From Marinomonas gallaica (GTDB lineage: Bacteria > Pseudomonadota > Gammaproteobacteria > Pseudomonadales > Marinomonadaceae), in contig NZ_LTAX01000009.1 of assembly GCF_001639745.1 (NCBI RefSeq), forward strand, positions 1 through 64,000: DNA of 64,000 nucleotides, given 5' to 3'. The notes under the pieces were generated by a model. That model made no database searches. It worked only from the letters and a program-made list of their open reading frames with translations, and was not told the origin of the DNA. Shown one piece after another: positions 43,927-53,156 of this stretch. Numbering within the stretch: the stretch's first letter is position 1; each line of letters starts with the position of its first letter. A program made the position numbers and the translations under genes.

Positions 43927-44688
43927 TTAAACGTGCTCAATGGTAGCACATTCTCCCGCGGCCCCGACAAGTTTCTCCATTTCAGGAAGATTGACGATGG
44001 AAATTTCTTTGCCATCAACATCAATCAAACCGTTCTTTTGGAAACGTGTCATAACGCGACTAACTGTCTCAACCGCTAAGCCTAAGTAGTTACCAATTTC
44101 ACCACGAGACATCGATAAACGGAAGGAAGTTGCTGAGTATCCACGCTTTTTAAAACGGTGTGACAGGTTTAACAGGAACGAGGCTACTTTTTCATCTGCA
44201 TTTTTCTTGCCTAACAGCACCATCATCTGCTGATCGTCACAAATTTTACGGCTCATTAAGCGGAAAAGTTGATGTTTTAAAGATGGGATCTGTGAAGACA
44301 GCTGTTCAAGGTGCGAAAAAGGAATTTCACAGACTGTCGTTGTTTCAAGCGCTTTGGCTGAAATAGGGTAGTGATTATCATCGATACCACTAAGGCCAAC
44401 AAGTTCACTTGGACAGTAGAACCCCGTGATCTGTTCTTCGCCAGAGTTAGTGATATTAAATGTTTTTAGTGTGCCTGTACGAACTGCAAATACGGAGTTG
44501 AATTCTTCACCTTGATGAAACAGCAACTCGCCTTTCTTCAATGGTCGTTTTCGCTCGATGATTTGGTCTAGACGATTCACGTCTTCGTCCGCTAATGCAA
44601 TTGGCAAACATAATGCGCTTAAGCTGCAATTCTGACATTGTGATGTCAGTTTACTGCTAAAACGATTGTTTGAGTTAGAAATTGCCAT
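43927..44688 (-). CDS. fnr: Oxygen-sensing CRP/FNR family regulator
   Basis: A 253-residue FNR. Cys18, Cys21 and Cys27 near the N-terminus and Cys120 match the four ligands of the oxygen-labile [4Fe-4S] cluster. A cyclic-nucleotide-like sensor domain follows, then the helix-turn-helix with GLAVETVSRVMTRFQ, whose E-x2-S-R residues read the TTGAT half-site. It switches on micro-oxic genes when oxygen falls. hemN directly upstream has an FNR-like box and the cbb3 oxidase genes follow, so it probably controls this whole block. Confidence 0.95.
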   Translation of the reverse strand: MAISNSNNRFSSKLTSQCQNCSLSALCLPIALADEDVNRLDQIIERKRPLKKGELLFHQGEEFNSVFAVRTGTLKTFNITNSGEEQITGFYCPSELVGLSGIDDNHYPISAKALETTTVCEIPFSHLEQLSSQIPSLKHQLFRLMSRKICDDQQMMVLLGKKNADEKVASFLLNLSHRFKKRGYSATSFRLSMSRGEIGNYLGLAVETVSRVMTRFQKNGLIDVDGKEISIVNLPEMEKLVGAAGECATIEHV

Positions 44689-44718
44689 GTTAACTCTCCC
44701 TGAGCTCGATCGGGTAAT

Positions 44719-46089
44719 TTATATAACTTTAGAAAAATTTGACTGGGTTGTGAGGTATTTATCGAACGCCATGCACACGCAGCGTACGAGTAATCGACCT
44801 ACTTCCGTTATTTTTATATGTACTTGATTATTTTCATGATAGACGGTTATGACACCATCTTCCTCTAGATTCTTTAGGGAATCCAGTTCTGCTTCAAAAT
44901 ATTCGAGAAATCTAATACTAAAGGCTAATTCAATGTCTTGGCTATTTAATTCGTTATGACATAGCAGTTGCATGATAGCAGCGTGACGAATGCGATCATC
45001 TAAACTGCTGATATAGCCTTTCATAATCGCTAATTGGCCGTTTTCGATGCTATTTTGGTAGAGCGAAAGGTCGGTATGATTTTGGAAATAGGCTTCCCCA
45101 ACCTGACTGATAGCAGAGACTCCAAAAGCCAATAAGTCTGTTTCAGCATGGGTGGTGTACCCTTGAAAATTGCGTTGTAGATGACCTTCTTGTTGTGCTT
45201 TTGTTAATGTGTCATCGGGCTTGGCAAAATGATCCATACCAATATAAACATAGCCAGCGCGCGTGAGTTTATCAATGCTTAACTTTAGCAGTGCCAGCTT
45301 TTGGTCGGGTGAAGGTAAGTCTTCATCCAATATTCGTCGCTGCGGTGCGAAGCGCTGCGGTAAATGGGCATAGTTAAACACAGAAATTCGATCTGGAGAC
45401 AGTTCAATGACCTTATCTAAGGTATCTTTAAAACCTTCTAAGGTCTGTTTGGGTAAGCCGTAAATTAAATCGAAGTTTACTGAGCGGTAGCCTAGCTCAC
45501 GCACATCTGCTAATACATCGTTCACAAGCTCTAACGGTTGAATTCGATGAATGGCTTTTTGAACGTCATGATTAAAATCTTGAATGCCTAAGCTCACTCG
45601 GTTGAAACCTAGGGTCTTAAGTAGTTCAAGTTTGGATCGATCTACTTCACGTGGGTCTATTTCAATGCTGAAATCTTGTGTGCCATCCGTGACTAAATTG
45701 AAGTAATCTCCAATCATAGAGAATAAGTGCTTAAGGTTCTCTTCACTTAAGAAAGTTGGCGTACCGCCACCGAAATGCAGTTGTGTCACGGGGCGTGACT
45801 GATTGAGCATGAGCGCTCGTAAGCGCATTTCTTCGCCTAATAATTCAACATATTCAGTGCCTTTGTCGTATTGCTTGGTAACGATTTTATTACAGGCGCA
45901 GTAATAGCAAAGATGAGCGCAAAAAGGAACGTGAAAATATAAACTCAGTGGCGCACTCGAGGGCTCAAGCATCTTACCAATCAATTCCATCTTGCTGATA
46001 TCAGTGCTGAACTGAGGTGCAGTAGGGTATGACGTGTATCGCGGCCCTGCAAGGTTGTATTTTTGGATAAGTCTGGAGTCCCAAAGCAT
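44719..46089 (-). CDS. hemN: Oxygen-independent coproporphyrinogen III oxidase
   Basis: A 456-residue radical SAM enzyme of haem synthesis. Cys57, Cys61 and Cys64 (CAHLCYYC) bind the cluster, and the extra Cys66 right after is the HemN hallmark; GGGTPTFL and the N-terminal YNLAGPRYTSYPTAPQF also match. It removes two carboxyl groups without oxygen, supplying haem to the cbb3 oxidase in micro-oxic growth. An FNR-like box lies about 65 bases before its ATG (46089). Confidence 0.95.
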   Translation of the reverse strand: MLWDSRLIQKYNLAGPRYTSYPTAPQFSTDISKMELIGKMLEPSSAPLSLYFHVPFCAHLCYYCACNKIVTKQYDKGTEYVELLGEEMRLRALMLNQSRPVTQLHFGGGTPTFLSEENLKHLFSMIGDYFNLVTDGTQDFSIEIDPREVDRSKLELLKTLGFNRVSLGIQDFNHDVQKAIHRIQPLELVNDVLADVRELGYRSVNFDLIYGLPKQTLEGFKDTLDKVIELSPDRISVFNYAHLPQRFAPQRRILDEDLPSPDQKLALLKLSIDKLTRAGYVYIGMDHFAKPDDTLTKAQQEGHLQRNFQGYTTHAETDLLAFGVSAISQVGEAYFQNHTDLSLYQNSIENGQLAIMKGYISSLDDRIRHAAIMQLLCHNELNSQDIELAFSIRFLEYFEAELDSLKNLEEDGVITVYHENNQVHIKITEVGRLLVRCVCMAFDKYLTTQSNFSKVI

Positions 46090-46147
46090 AAGGTTTTTCC
46101 TATTAAAATTGCTAATAGGAAGTTTACCTGCATCTTTATTTTGCTTG

Positions 46148-46161
46148 ATGACTTAGATCAA
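46148..46161 (-). promoter_or_regulatory. FNR-like box upstream of hemN
   Basis: ATGACTTAGATCAA differs from the degenerate consensus TTGAYnnnnRTCAA only at the first base. It is centred about 65 bases before the hemN start codon, a plausible activating position for FNR. Confidence 0.65.
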
Positions 46162-46170
46162 TTATTGAGT

Positions 46171-46836
46171 TCATACAATATTAGAAAGTAGGTTTTTTAT
46201 GGAGGGAATTGTATATAGACCATAGCCAATCAAACTGACGCCAAATATCCAAGCAAGATGGTAATGGCTCCATACTTTTTTTAATTGTTGACTGAACATC
46301 GCAGCAAGCAGCATCGCAGGTAATGTACCCATTGAAAAACCGAGCATAGCCATCAGAGATAGCTCGATTGAACCTAATGATGATGCCCATAAAACTGTTG
46401 AGTACACAAGCCCACAAGGTAACCATCCCCATACCATGCCAGCCCCAACAGCTTGCCCAAGGGTTTGGATGGGTAAAAATGATTTGGCAAACGGTTGGAC
46501 GTATTTCCAAATGTAACGTCCCAATGACTCAATCCGAAGAATAAATTTCGACAGACCGCAGATGTACAGCCCCATTAGAACCAACAAAATGCCCGCGAAT
46601 GTTCGTAGCGGTGTCATCAATTCTGAGTAGATCGATGCAAAGCCAAGATTGATAGCCGACGCGAGTATTAATGTTAAAATGCAGTAAGATAAAATGCGGC
46701 CAAAGTTATAGGCAACAATGGTTTGAAAAGCGGTTTTATTGCCAATCGATAGCATAGAGGCTAAGCCACCACACATCCCTAAACAGTGACCCGCTCCAGC
46801 TAACCCGATGAGCAATGCGCTAATAAAAATCGACAT
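46171..46836 (-). CDS. SafE/TauE-like membrane protein of the cbb3 assembly cluster
   Basis: A 221-residue inner-membrane protein with six helices. It starts with ALLIGLAGAGHCLGMCGGLASML, whose HCxGMCGG motif is typical of the small SafE-type proteins found in cco clusters and suggests copper or thiol handling. It probably helps to mature the oxidase. ATG 46836 shares one base with the ccoS stop (TGATG); a GTG one codon earlier is also possible. Confidence 0.85.
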   Translation of the reverse strand: MSIFISALLIGLAGAGHCLGMCGGLASMLSIGNKTAFQTIVAYNFGRILSYCILTLILASAINLGFASIYSELMTPLRTFAGILLVLMGLYICGLSKFILRIESLGRYIWKYVQPFAKSFLPIQTLGQAVGAGMVWGWLPCGLVYSTVLWASSLGSIELSLMAMLGFSMGTLPAMLLAAMFSQQLKKVWSHYHLAWIFGVSLIGYGLYTIPSIKNLLSNIV

Positions 46837-46994
46837 CACGCTTTTTTGTCCGTGTCATCGTCTTCAAATAAAATACGCTCACCTTCTCGATTTAAGTCGT
46901 CAAATTGGTCCCCTTTAACGGCCCAAATAAATATGATGATGGCAATGACAACAAATATGCCCGCTATTGGGATAAGTAAAAATAGACTTTCCAT
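46836..46994 (-). CDS. ccoS: cbb3 oxidase maturation protein CcoS
   Basis: A 52-residue protein, starting MESLFLLIPIAGIFVVIAII with one membrane helix, then FIWAVKGDQFDDLNREGERILFE and an acidic tail. The motif WAVKxxQFDDL is the CcoS signature. It is needed for cofactor insertion in CcoN. Start 46994 (ATG), nine bases after ccoI. Confidence 0.93.
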   Translation of the reverse strand: MESLFLLIPIAGIFVVIAIIIFIWAVKGDQFDDLNREGERILFEDDDTDKKA

Positions 46995-47003
46995 GAATAC
47001 ATC

Positions 47004-49382
47004 CTATGCATTTGTGAGTCGAGTGGCGTTCACCACAACCAGTAGCGAGCTTAACGCCATACCAATGGCCGCAACCCAAGGGGGTATTAATCCAGCAATG
47101 GCTAAAGGTAGCAGTGTTGCATTATATGATGCCGCCCAAAGTAAGTTTTGTTTGATTACTTTTCGACAACGCTTGGCTGAGTTAATGGCTGTAATAATGG
47201 TTGATAAATGCTCATTCAACAAAATAGCATCGGAGTGGATCTTGGCTAAATCCGTACTTGCACCCATTGCTAGGGATGTTGTGGCACCAGCAAGTGCAGG
47301 TACATCGTTTAAACCATCGCCTACCATCAAAATATTATGATTGGATTGCTCTTTAATCCATTGCCATTTTTCATCTGGTAAACAGTTGGTTTTAAAGTCA
47401 TCAAACCATTCAGGGTTGAGAACCCCTTTTGCTGATTCCAGTGTGTCACCCGTTAATAGGCTAATTCTAATACCTTGTTGTCTGAGTGCTTTGATCGTAG
47501 ATTCAGCTTCAGGGCGTAACACGTCACAAAGCGTTATTTCTGCTATGACGTGTTGAGTATTAGCAAGGTAAAGGCTAAGTTCTGCAGCATTCGACTCGAC
47601 TTTTTTAGGAATGGCTAAACCAATGCTGTGCATAAGGGATGAGTTACCAAAGTAAAAGGTGTCTTGTTCCAATACGCCTTGAACCCCTAAGCTGGAAAGG
47701 TTTTTAATCTGGACTACGTTAGCGGGTATAAAGTTACTAAAAGCATTCGCCAGTGGGTGTTTAGAGTGTTGCTCCAGTCCACTGATAATACTTAACACAT
47801 AGTCCTTGGTCAGAGACAAATCAAAGCATTTAACCCGGGTGATTGAAAAATCACCCTGAGTTAACGTTCCTGTTTTATCGAACACAATGTGGTTCGTCTT
47901 GGCTAACGCTTCAATTACATGTCCACGTGTGATTAAAAAGCCATTGCGTTTTAATGTATTGGTGATCGTCGTTAATGCTACGGGGGTCGCTAAAGATAAA
48001 GCGCATGGGCAAGTCACTACTAAGACGCTGACCATAATCCAATAGGCTTCACTTTCACCCATATAACTCCAGAAAGCGTAGGTTAGTGAAGCCGTGATCA
48101 GTACTGCGATAACAAAATAATGGGCGACTTTATCAGCTACGATTGCAACTTTTGGTTTTTCACCCAGAGCGCGTTCCGTAATTCTAGAAATCGCTGCTGC
48201 GTGCGTGTTTTGGCCAATATTTTCGACGCGCACTTCTATTAGTTGTTCAACGTTGACGGTTTGAGCTTTGAGGCAATCGCCTTGTTTTTTTATAATAGGG
48301 GTGTATTCACCGGTTAGGCTTGATTCATCAATACTGGTCATATCGCTCAGTAGGACTCCATCGACAGGGAGGATCTGCCCAGGCTCAATAATAACCGTAT
48401 CGCCAGTTTTCAACTGTTGCTGAGGAATGGTCTTTAGTTCGTTGTCTAATCTTATCTTGACTGCCGTAAGGGGCTCTTGTTGGTGTGCACCGCTATGATA
48501 GGATCGGGCTACGGTTTCTAGAAAACGTCCTAAAAGTAAGAAAAAGATAAACATGGTAACCGAATCAAAATAGACATGCCCAGATTGTGTATAAAGTGCT
48601 AACACACTGGATCCATAAGCGAGGAGAACACCTAAAGATACGGGCAAGTCCATTGTGAAGTGACGGTTTTTCAAATCACGCGCAGCGCCCCTATAAAACG
48701 GCCAGCCAGCATAAATCACAACAGGGGTAGCGAAGAGGAAGCTTATCCAACGTAGCATTTGGCGATAGATGTCCTCCATTCCTTGTAAGTCACCTGCGTA
48801 CATAGCGATGGCACTCATCATGACTTGCATCATGCCAACACCAGCGATTCCCAGACGAATGATCGCTTGCTTTTTATCTCTATGAAGTTGTTGGTGTTGC
48901 TCGCCGGGTAAGTAAGGTGTCGCGGCGTAACCGATGAACTGCAGTTCTTTTGCGATGGTTTTAACAGACGTCAGCGATGGGTCCCATGTTATGGTAGCGA
49001 TTGAACTACTGAGATTTACATGAACATTTTTAATGCCGATTTGATGGCCTAAATGTTTTTCTATTAACCAAGCGCAAGCAGAACAAGTGATGCCCGTTAA
49101 CGCGACTTGAATGAGGTGTTCGTTGGCCGTCTGGTGAACATATTGGTTGTAGAGCTGTTTATCATCTAGCAACTCAAAGATCGGCGTATTATCTTCTGTA
49201 AGTCGACTACCTGCAGTATTTTCTCTACGTTCGTAGTAAAGAGACAGGTCGGCACCACAAATATGCTCTGCAATGGCTTGGCAACCATAGCAACAAAACT
49301 CGTGGCGGTTATTTTGAAGATGGCTGGCGATATCGACACCAGCAGGTATCGGATCGCCACAATGGAAACAACGGTTAGTCAT
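47004..49382 (-). CDS. ccoI: Copper-transporting P1B-type ATPase CcoI
   Basis: A 792-residue ATPase that supplies copper for cbb3 oxidase assembly. The N-terminus has a cysteine-rich segment (CFHCGDPIP and CCYGCQA), then a heavy-metal domain with GITCSACAW; the membrane metal site is CPCALSLATP, the phosphorylated aspartate is in DKTGTLTQGD, and GDGLNDVPAL closes the ATP site. This is the FixI/CcoI type rather than the CopA detoxifier. ATG 49382 overlaps the ccoH stop by four bases. Confidence 0.94.
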   Translation of the reverse strand: MTNRCFHCGDPIPAGVDIASHLQNNRHEFCCYGCQAIAEHICGADLSLYYERRENTAGSRLTEDNTPIFELLDDKQLYNQYVHQTANEHLIQVALTGITCSACAWLIEKHLGHQIGIKNVHVNLSSSIATITWDPSLTSVKTIAKELQFIGYAATPYLPGEQHQQLHRDKKQAIIRLGIAGVGMMQVMMSAIAMYAGDLQGMEDIYRQMLRWISFLFATPVVIYAGWPFYRGAARDLKNRHFTMDLPVSLGVLLAYGSSVLALYTQSGHVYFDSVTMFIFFLLLGRFLETVARSYHSGAHQQEPLTAVKIRLDNELKTIPQQQLKTGDTVIIEPGQILPVDGVLLSDMTSIDESSLTGEYTPIIKKQGDCLKAQTVNVEQLIEVRVENIGQNTHAAAISRITERALGEKPKVAIVADKVAHYFVIAVLITASLTYAFWSYMGESEAYWIMVSVLVVTCPCALSLATPVALTTITNTLKRNGFLITRGHVIEALAKTNHIVFDKTGTLTQGDFSITRVKCFDLSLTKDYVLSIISGLEQHSKHPLANAFSNFIPANVVQIKNLSSLGVQGVLEQDTFYFGNSSLMHSIGLAIPKKVESNAAELSLYLANTQHVIAEITLCDVLRPEAESTIKALRQQGIRISLLTGDTLESAKGVLNPEWFDDFKTNCLPDEKWQWIKEQSNHNILMVGDGLNDVPALAGATTSLAMGASTDLAKIHSDAILLNEHLSTIITAINSAKRCRKVIKQNLLWAASYNATLLPLAIAGLIPPWVAAIGMALSSLLVVVNATRLTNA

Positions 49383-49864
49383 AGATTAAAGTTCAAACTG
49401 CTGTGAACATCGCTGTTAATGCGTCCGTTTAATTGCCAGCCATTGGCTGACTCCAAATAAACATTCCAAATACCACTAAGAGGCTTTTCGAGCTGAGCTC
49501 GGTACTCGTTTTCACCCACTTGGTTTAGCTCTAGATTAAAGTCTTTTTTTGACACGGCTGCATGAGCAAATAGCACAGACAAGTTGTGTGCGGTAGCATT
49601 TTTAGTCGTCAGGAACACTTCACCGGTTAGGTTGTCCAAACGTAAATTCGCTTCGATGCCTAAATCTCTCGCCGCTTCACGCTTTGTAATAACCTGATTA
49701 ATCGCAAGCCCATCTTTATAATAATCATCTTTTACAAGATCACTTGAGGAGTGCAGCGCGGCATATACTTGTACTACTGCAACTAAAACCGAAGAAAGCG
49801 GCACGCTGATTATAAACCATGGCCAAAATTGCTTATACCAGACCGGAGCTTCTGATGTTGACAT
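49379..49864 (-). CDS. ccoH: cbb3 oxidase assembly protein CcoH (FixH family)
   Basis: A 161-residue protein with one N-terminal membrane helix (WFIISVPLSSVLVAVVQVYAAL) and a periplasmic beta domain; SDLVKDDYYKDGLAINQVITK is the FixH motif. It helps assemble CcoN with copper. ATG 49864 has GGAG upstream; the longer frame is rejected. Confidence 0.92.
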   Translation of the reverse strand: MSTSEAPVWYKQFWPWFIISVPLSSVLVAVVQVYAALHSSSDLVKDDYYKDGLAINQVITKREAARDLGIEANLRLDNLTGEVFLTTKNATAHNLSVLFAHAAVSKKDFNLELNQVGENEYRAQLEKPLSGIWNVYLESANGWQLNGRINSDVHSSLNFNL

Positions 49865-49922
49865 AAAGGTACTCCAATAATGAAATGTTATAAGCGGTGA
49901 TATTATCACCGCTTATAGTTAA

Positions 49923-51332
49923 TTATTTTGATACAGGACCAATAAACCGACTTTCAGTCACTTTTTCTATTGGATAATCTGGATCTTGTGATATCACTTT
50001 AAAGTAAATGGTATTACGCTGTTGCGAAATCGCAGTCGGAGGCACTTGAATGGAAAAAGGTACGGATCGAACCTCACCCGCATTGACCGTTACTTTTTGA
50101 CGACCGATCATATCCATATTTTCAAGCCCACTGACAGACAGTAAAAATACGTGAGCTGTTTGATCCATGTTGATGACTTTGACCGTGTAGATGTTCTCTA
50201 TCATGCCGCTTGGTGTTTCATTGAAAAGACGATTTCGATCGCGGATCACGTCAAGTCCTAATGCTTCACGGTCGCTGGCAAAATAAAAGAATGCAGTGAA
50301 AACAACCAACATGCTCATCGCGTAGCCAATGACTTTAGGGCGCAACATATGCGTGGTTTTTCCTTCCAAACGTCGCTCTGTGGTATAACTTACCAAGCCC
50401 CGTTCGTAGCCCATTTTATCCATGATGGAGTCGCACGCATCGACGCATAGGGCACAACCAATGCACTGATATTGCAAACCATCACGAATATCAATGCCCG
50501 CAGGACACACATGAACACATAGGCTACAGTCAATACAATCACCTAGGCCTTGAGCCTTATGGTCTGCTGAGCGTTTGCGTGCACCGCGTTGCTCTCCGCG
50601 ATTATAATCGTATGAAATTACCATGGTATCTGGATCAAACATTACGGCTTGGAAGCGAGCGTAAGGGCACATGTAAGTACAAACCTGCTCACGTAGCCAA
50701 CCAGCAAATAAGTAGGTTGCGCCCGTGAAAAATGCCACCCAGAAGTAGGCCCATGGGTGCGCTTGGTAGGTAAATAAGTCAATAAGTAACTCGCGGATGG
50801 GGGTGAAGTACCCGACAAAAGTCAGTCCGGTTAACCAGCCAAATATGAACCATAAGCTGTGCTTGTTAAATTTCTTGAGAAACTTGCGTTTGGACATCGG
50901 TTCTTTATCAAGCTTCATTCGCGCGTTGCGAGAGCCTTCAGTCTTTTCTTCAATCCACATAAACACCATGGTCCAAACTGTCTGTGGGCAGGTATAGCCG
51001 CACCATACTCGACCAAATAGGGTGGTTACAAAAAATAAACCAAAGGCACAAATAATTAATATCCAAGCCAATAGAAAAAAATCTTGAGGAAAAAAGGTAA
51101 TGCCAAAGATGTGAAACTGTCGTGCTGGCAAATCAAATAAAACACCTTGTCGATCATTCCAGTTAATCCAAGGTGTTAGAAAGTAACCAAGCATTAAGAT
51201 CCACAGGGCACGGGTACGAATCTTTTGAAAAAAACCTGAAATCGCACGTGTATAAATTTTTTTGCGTTTCTCATACAAGTCGAATTCAACAGTTTCAGGC
51301 TCGACATTTTGAACAGGTATTTTCTCACTCAT
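49923..51332 (-). CDS. ccoG: cbb3 oxidase accessory ferredoxin-like protein CcoG (RdxA/FixG)
   Basis: A 469-residue membrane protein with about five helices and two [4Fe-4S] motifs (CIDCSLCVHVCP and CIGCALCVDACD), preceded by the membrane-near WCGYTCPQTVW and CTYMCPYARFQ cysteines. It is thought to act in copper reduction during oxidase assembly. ATG 51332 has AAGGAAAG. A strong terminator after ccoP separates it from ccoNOQP, so it probably has its own promoter in the roughly 60 bases upstream. Confidence 0.94.
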   Translation of the reverse strand: MSEKIPVQNVEPETVEFDLYEKRKKIYTRAISGFFQKIRTRALWILMLGYFLTPWINWNDRQGVLFDLPARQFHIFGITFFPQDFFLLAWILIICAFGLFFVTTLFGRVWCGYTCPQTVWTMVFMWIEEKTEGSRNARMKLDKEPMSKRKFLKKFNKHSLWFIFGWLTGLTFVGYFTPIRELLIDLFTYQAHPWAYFWVAFFTGATYLFAGWLREQVCTYMCPYARFQAVMFDPDTMVISYDYNRGEQRGARKRSADHKAQGLGDCIDCSLCVHVCPAGIDIRDGLQYQCIGCALCVDACDSIMDKMGYERGLVSYTTERRLEGKTTHMLRPKVIGYAMSMLVVFTAFFYFASDREALGLDVIRDRNRLFNETPSGMIENIYTVKVINMDQTAHVFLLSVSGLENMDMIGRQKVTVNAGEVRSVPFSIQVPPTAISQQRNTIYFKVISQDPDYPIEKVTESRFIGPVSK

Positions 51333-51395
51333 GCTGCTTTCCTTAACGATCAACAGGCTGTTTAAGTACTGACTAATATTACAATTTTTAATGAA

Positions 51396-51426
51396 AAAAG
51401 GGTGTGCCTTTCGGTCACACCCTTTT
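51396..51426 (-). terminator. Terminator of ccoNOQP
   Basis: On the plus strand AAAAGGGTGTG (51396-51406) pairs with CACACCCTTTT (51416-51426); on the minus strand the stem is followed by a T-run, 25 bases past the ccoP stop. Confidence 0.88.
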
Positions 51427-51450
51427 GATACACATCAGAGGTTTAATGAT

Positions 51451-52347
51451 TTACTGATTTGATAAGCTGTAAACGTAACCTGCAACAACGTGTGCTTTGT
51501 CTTTACCTAGAATTCCTTCCCAAGCCGGCATTTGACCATTACGTCCATTGCGGATGGTTTGCATGACTTGTTGTGGGCTGCCGCCGTAAAGCCAGATGTT
51601 ATCGGTAAGGTTAGGGGCACCAAATAAGTGATTGCCTTTACCTTCCGCACCGTGACACGCTAAACAGTTAGTCGTGTAGAGTTGCTGACCTTTTTGTGCC
51701 GCTTTTACGTCAGTCTCATTACCACTTAGGCTTAGAACGTATTGAGATACGTTATGTACGCCTTCTTCCCCTAACATGGGACCCCAGGCAGGCATAGCAG
51801 CTATTCGACCATTCAAGATGGTTTGTGAAATTGCTGCTGCGTCACCGCCATATAGCCAATCATCATCCGTTAGGTTAGGGAAACCGTAGCTACCCGTAGC
51901 TGCAGATCCGTGACATTGCGCACAGTTATTGGCAAACAAGCGCTGGCCAATGCGCATGGCTTGATCATTCTGCGCCAACTCTTCAATCGGCGTTTGCGAG
52001 AATTGAGCGAACATTGGACCAAATTCTGCTTCTGCTTTAGCGACTTCGCGCTCGTAGGAGGATTCCTGTGTCCAGCCCAATAAGCCTTTGTAGTTGCCTA
52101 GACCTGGATACAGAGCTAAGTAAGCTAAAGCAAAGACTACTGTCATGACGAACATCCAGTACCACCAGCGTGGCAAAGGATTATCGTACTCTTCAATGCC
52201 ATCGAATTCATGGCCCATTGTTTGTTCAGTCTCAGAGTTGAATCGTTGACCTTTACGTACAACACTCAATAAGATGAAACTGCCGAATATGGAACCTAGC
52301 GAGATCACAATGATCCAGCCGCTCCAAAAAGAAGTTAATTCATTCAT
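51451..52347 (-). CDS. ccoP: cbb3 oxidase dihaem subunit CcoP
   Basis: A 298-residue membrane-anchored cytochrome c. An N-terminal helix, then a second (WWYWMFVMTVVFALAYLALYPGLG), then two cytochrome c domains with CAQCH and CLACH haem sites and downstream axial methionines (AAMPAWGP and GQMPAWEG). It passes electrons from soluble cytochrome c to CcoO/CcoN. ATG 52347 overlaps ccoQ by four bases. Confidence 0.95.
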   Translation of the reverse strand: MNELTSFWSGWIIVISLGSIFGSFILLSVVRKGQRFNSETEQTMGHEFDGIEEYDNPLPRWWYWMFVMTVVFALAYLALYPGLGNYKGLLGWTQESSYEREVAKAEAEFGPMFAQFSQTPIEELAQNDQAMRIGQRLFANNCAQCHGSAATGSYGFPNLTDDDWLYGGDAAAISQTILNGRIAAMPAWGPMLGEEGVHNVSQYVLSLSGNETDVKAAQKGQQLYTTNCLACHGAEGKGNHLFGAPNLTDNIWLYGGSPQQVMQTIRNGRNGQMPAWEGILGKDKAHVVAGYVYSLSNQ

Positions 52348-52535
52348 TTTGTATTCTTCTCCACGGATGGCTCGCGTTGAACGTTGCTTGCCTCATCTTC
52401 TTCATCAGCAAAGGGAAGGTTAGCGGCTTCATCAAAGCCTTTCTTGCGCCCCCGACTGAATGTCCAAAAAAAGATACCTATGAACGCAATGAATGCGATC
52501 GGTGTTGCAAGTGCTCTTAGCGTATTAATGTCCAT
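52344..52535 (-). CDS. ccoQ: cbb3 oxidase small subunit CcoQ
   Basis: A 63-residue protein with one helix (PIAFIAFIGIFFWTFS) followed by GRKKGFDEAANLPFADEE, the CcoQ signature. It stabilises the oxidase complex. Confidence 0.93.
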   Translation of the reverse strand: MDINTLRALATPIAFIAFIGIFFWTFSRGRKKGFDEAANLPFADEEDEASNVQREPSVEKNTK

Positions 52536-52543
52536 GATTAGCC

Positions 52544-53146
52544 CTATCGTTCGATCACTGTGCCAAGCTGTTGCAAGTATGCAACCAAGGCATCGATTTC
52601 ACGTTTGCCACGTACCTCAGTTTTAGCTGATGCGATTTGATCATCAGTATAAGGTACGCCAACCATGCGCAATGCTGACATTTTGTTGGCGGTGTCATTG
52701 CCATCAATTTTGTTTTCAAATAACCAAGGGAAGCCAGGCATATTTGACTCAGGCACTACGTCGCGAGGGTTGTACAAGTGAGCACGGTGCCACTCATCGC
52801 TGTAACGCTGCCCAACACGAGCAAGGTCAGGTCCGGTACGTTTAGAGCCCCATAGGAATGGATGATCGTAAACTGACTCGCCCGCAACACTGTAAGGGCC
52901 GTAGCGTTCTGTTTCAGCACGAAATGGACGAATCATTTGAGAGTGACAGCTTAAGCATCCTTCTCGTTGATAAATGTCGCGTCCTTCTAACTCAAGCGCA
53001 GAAAGAGGCTTTAAGTTCTCTACTGGTTGAGTGGTTTGTTTCATAAAGAATAGAGGGATGATTTCAACCAAGGCGCCGAAGCTGATTGCTACGACAATTA
53101 GGATGATCATGAGCCCCATATTTTTTTCAATAACTTCATGGCGCAT
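52544..53146 (-). CDS. ccoO: cbb3 oxidase monohaem subunit CcoO
   Basis: A 200-residue membrane cytochrome c: one N-terminal helix ([20 protein letters not shown]), haem site [12 protein letters not shown], and [33 protein letters not shown], all typical. ATG 53146, eight bases before ccoQ and ten after ccoN. Confidence 0.95.
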   Translation of the reverse strand: MRHEVIEKNMGLMIILIVVAISFGALVEIIPLFFMKQTTQPVENLKPLSALELEGRDIYQREGCLSCHSQMIRPFRAETERYGPYSVAGESVYDHPFLWGSKRTGPDLARVGQRYSDEWHRAHLYNPRDVVPESNMPGFPWLFENKIDGNDTANKMSALRMVGVPYTDDQIASAKTEVRGKREIDALVAYLQQLGTVIER

Positions 53147-53156
53147 GTGTAAACCC

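Noticed and set aside
46145-46161. TTGAT and ATCAA spaced by seven bases as an FNR box
   Set aside because: FNR needs a four-base spacer; the overlapping ATGACTTAGATCAA has the right spacing and was chosen instead.
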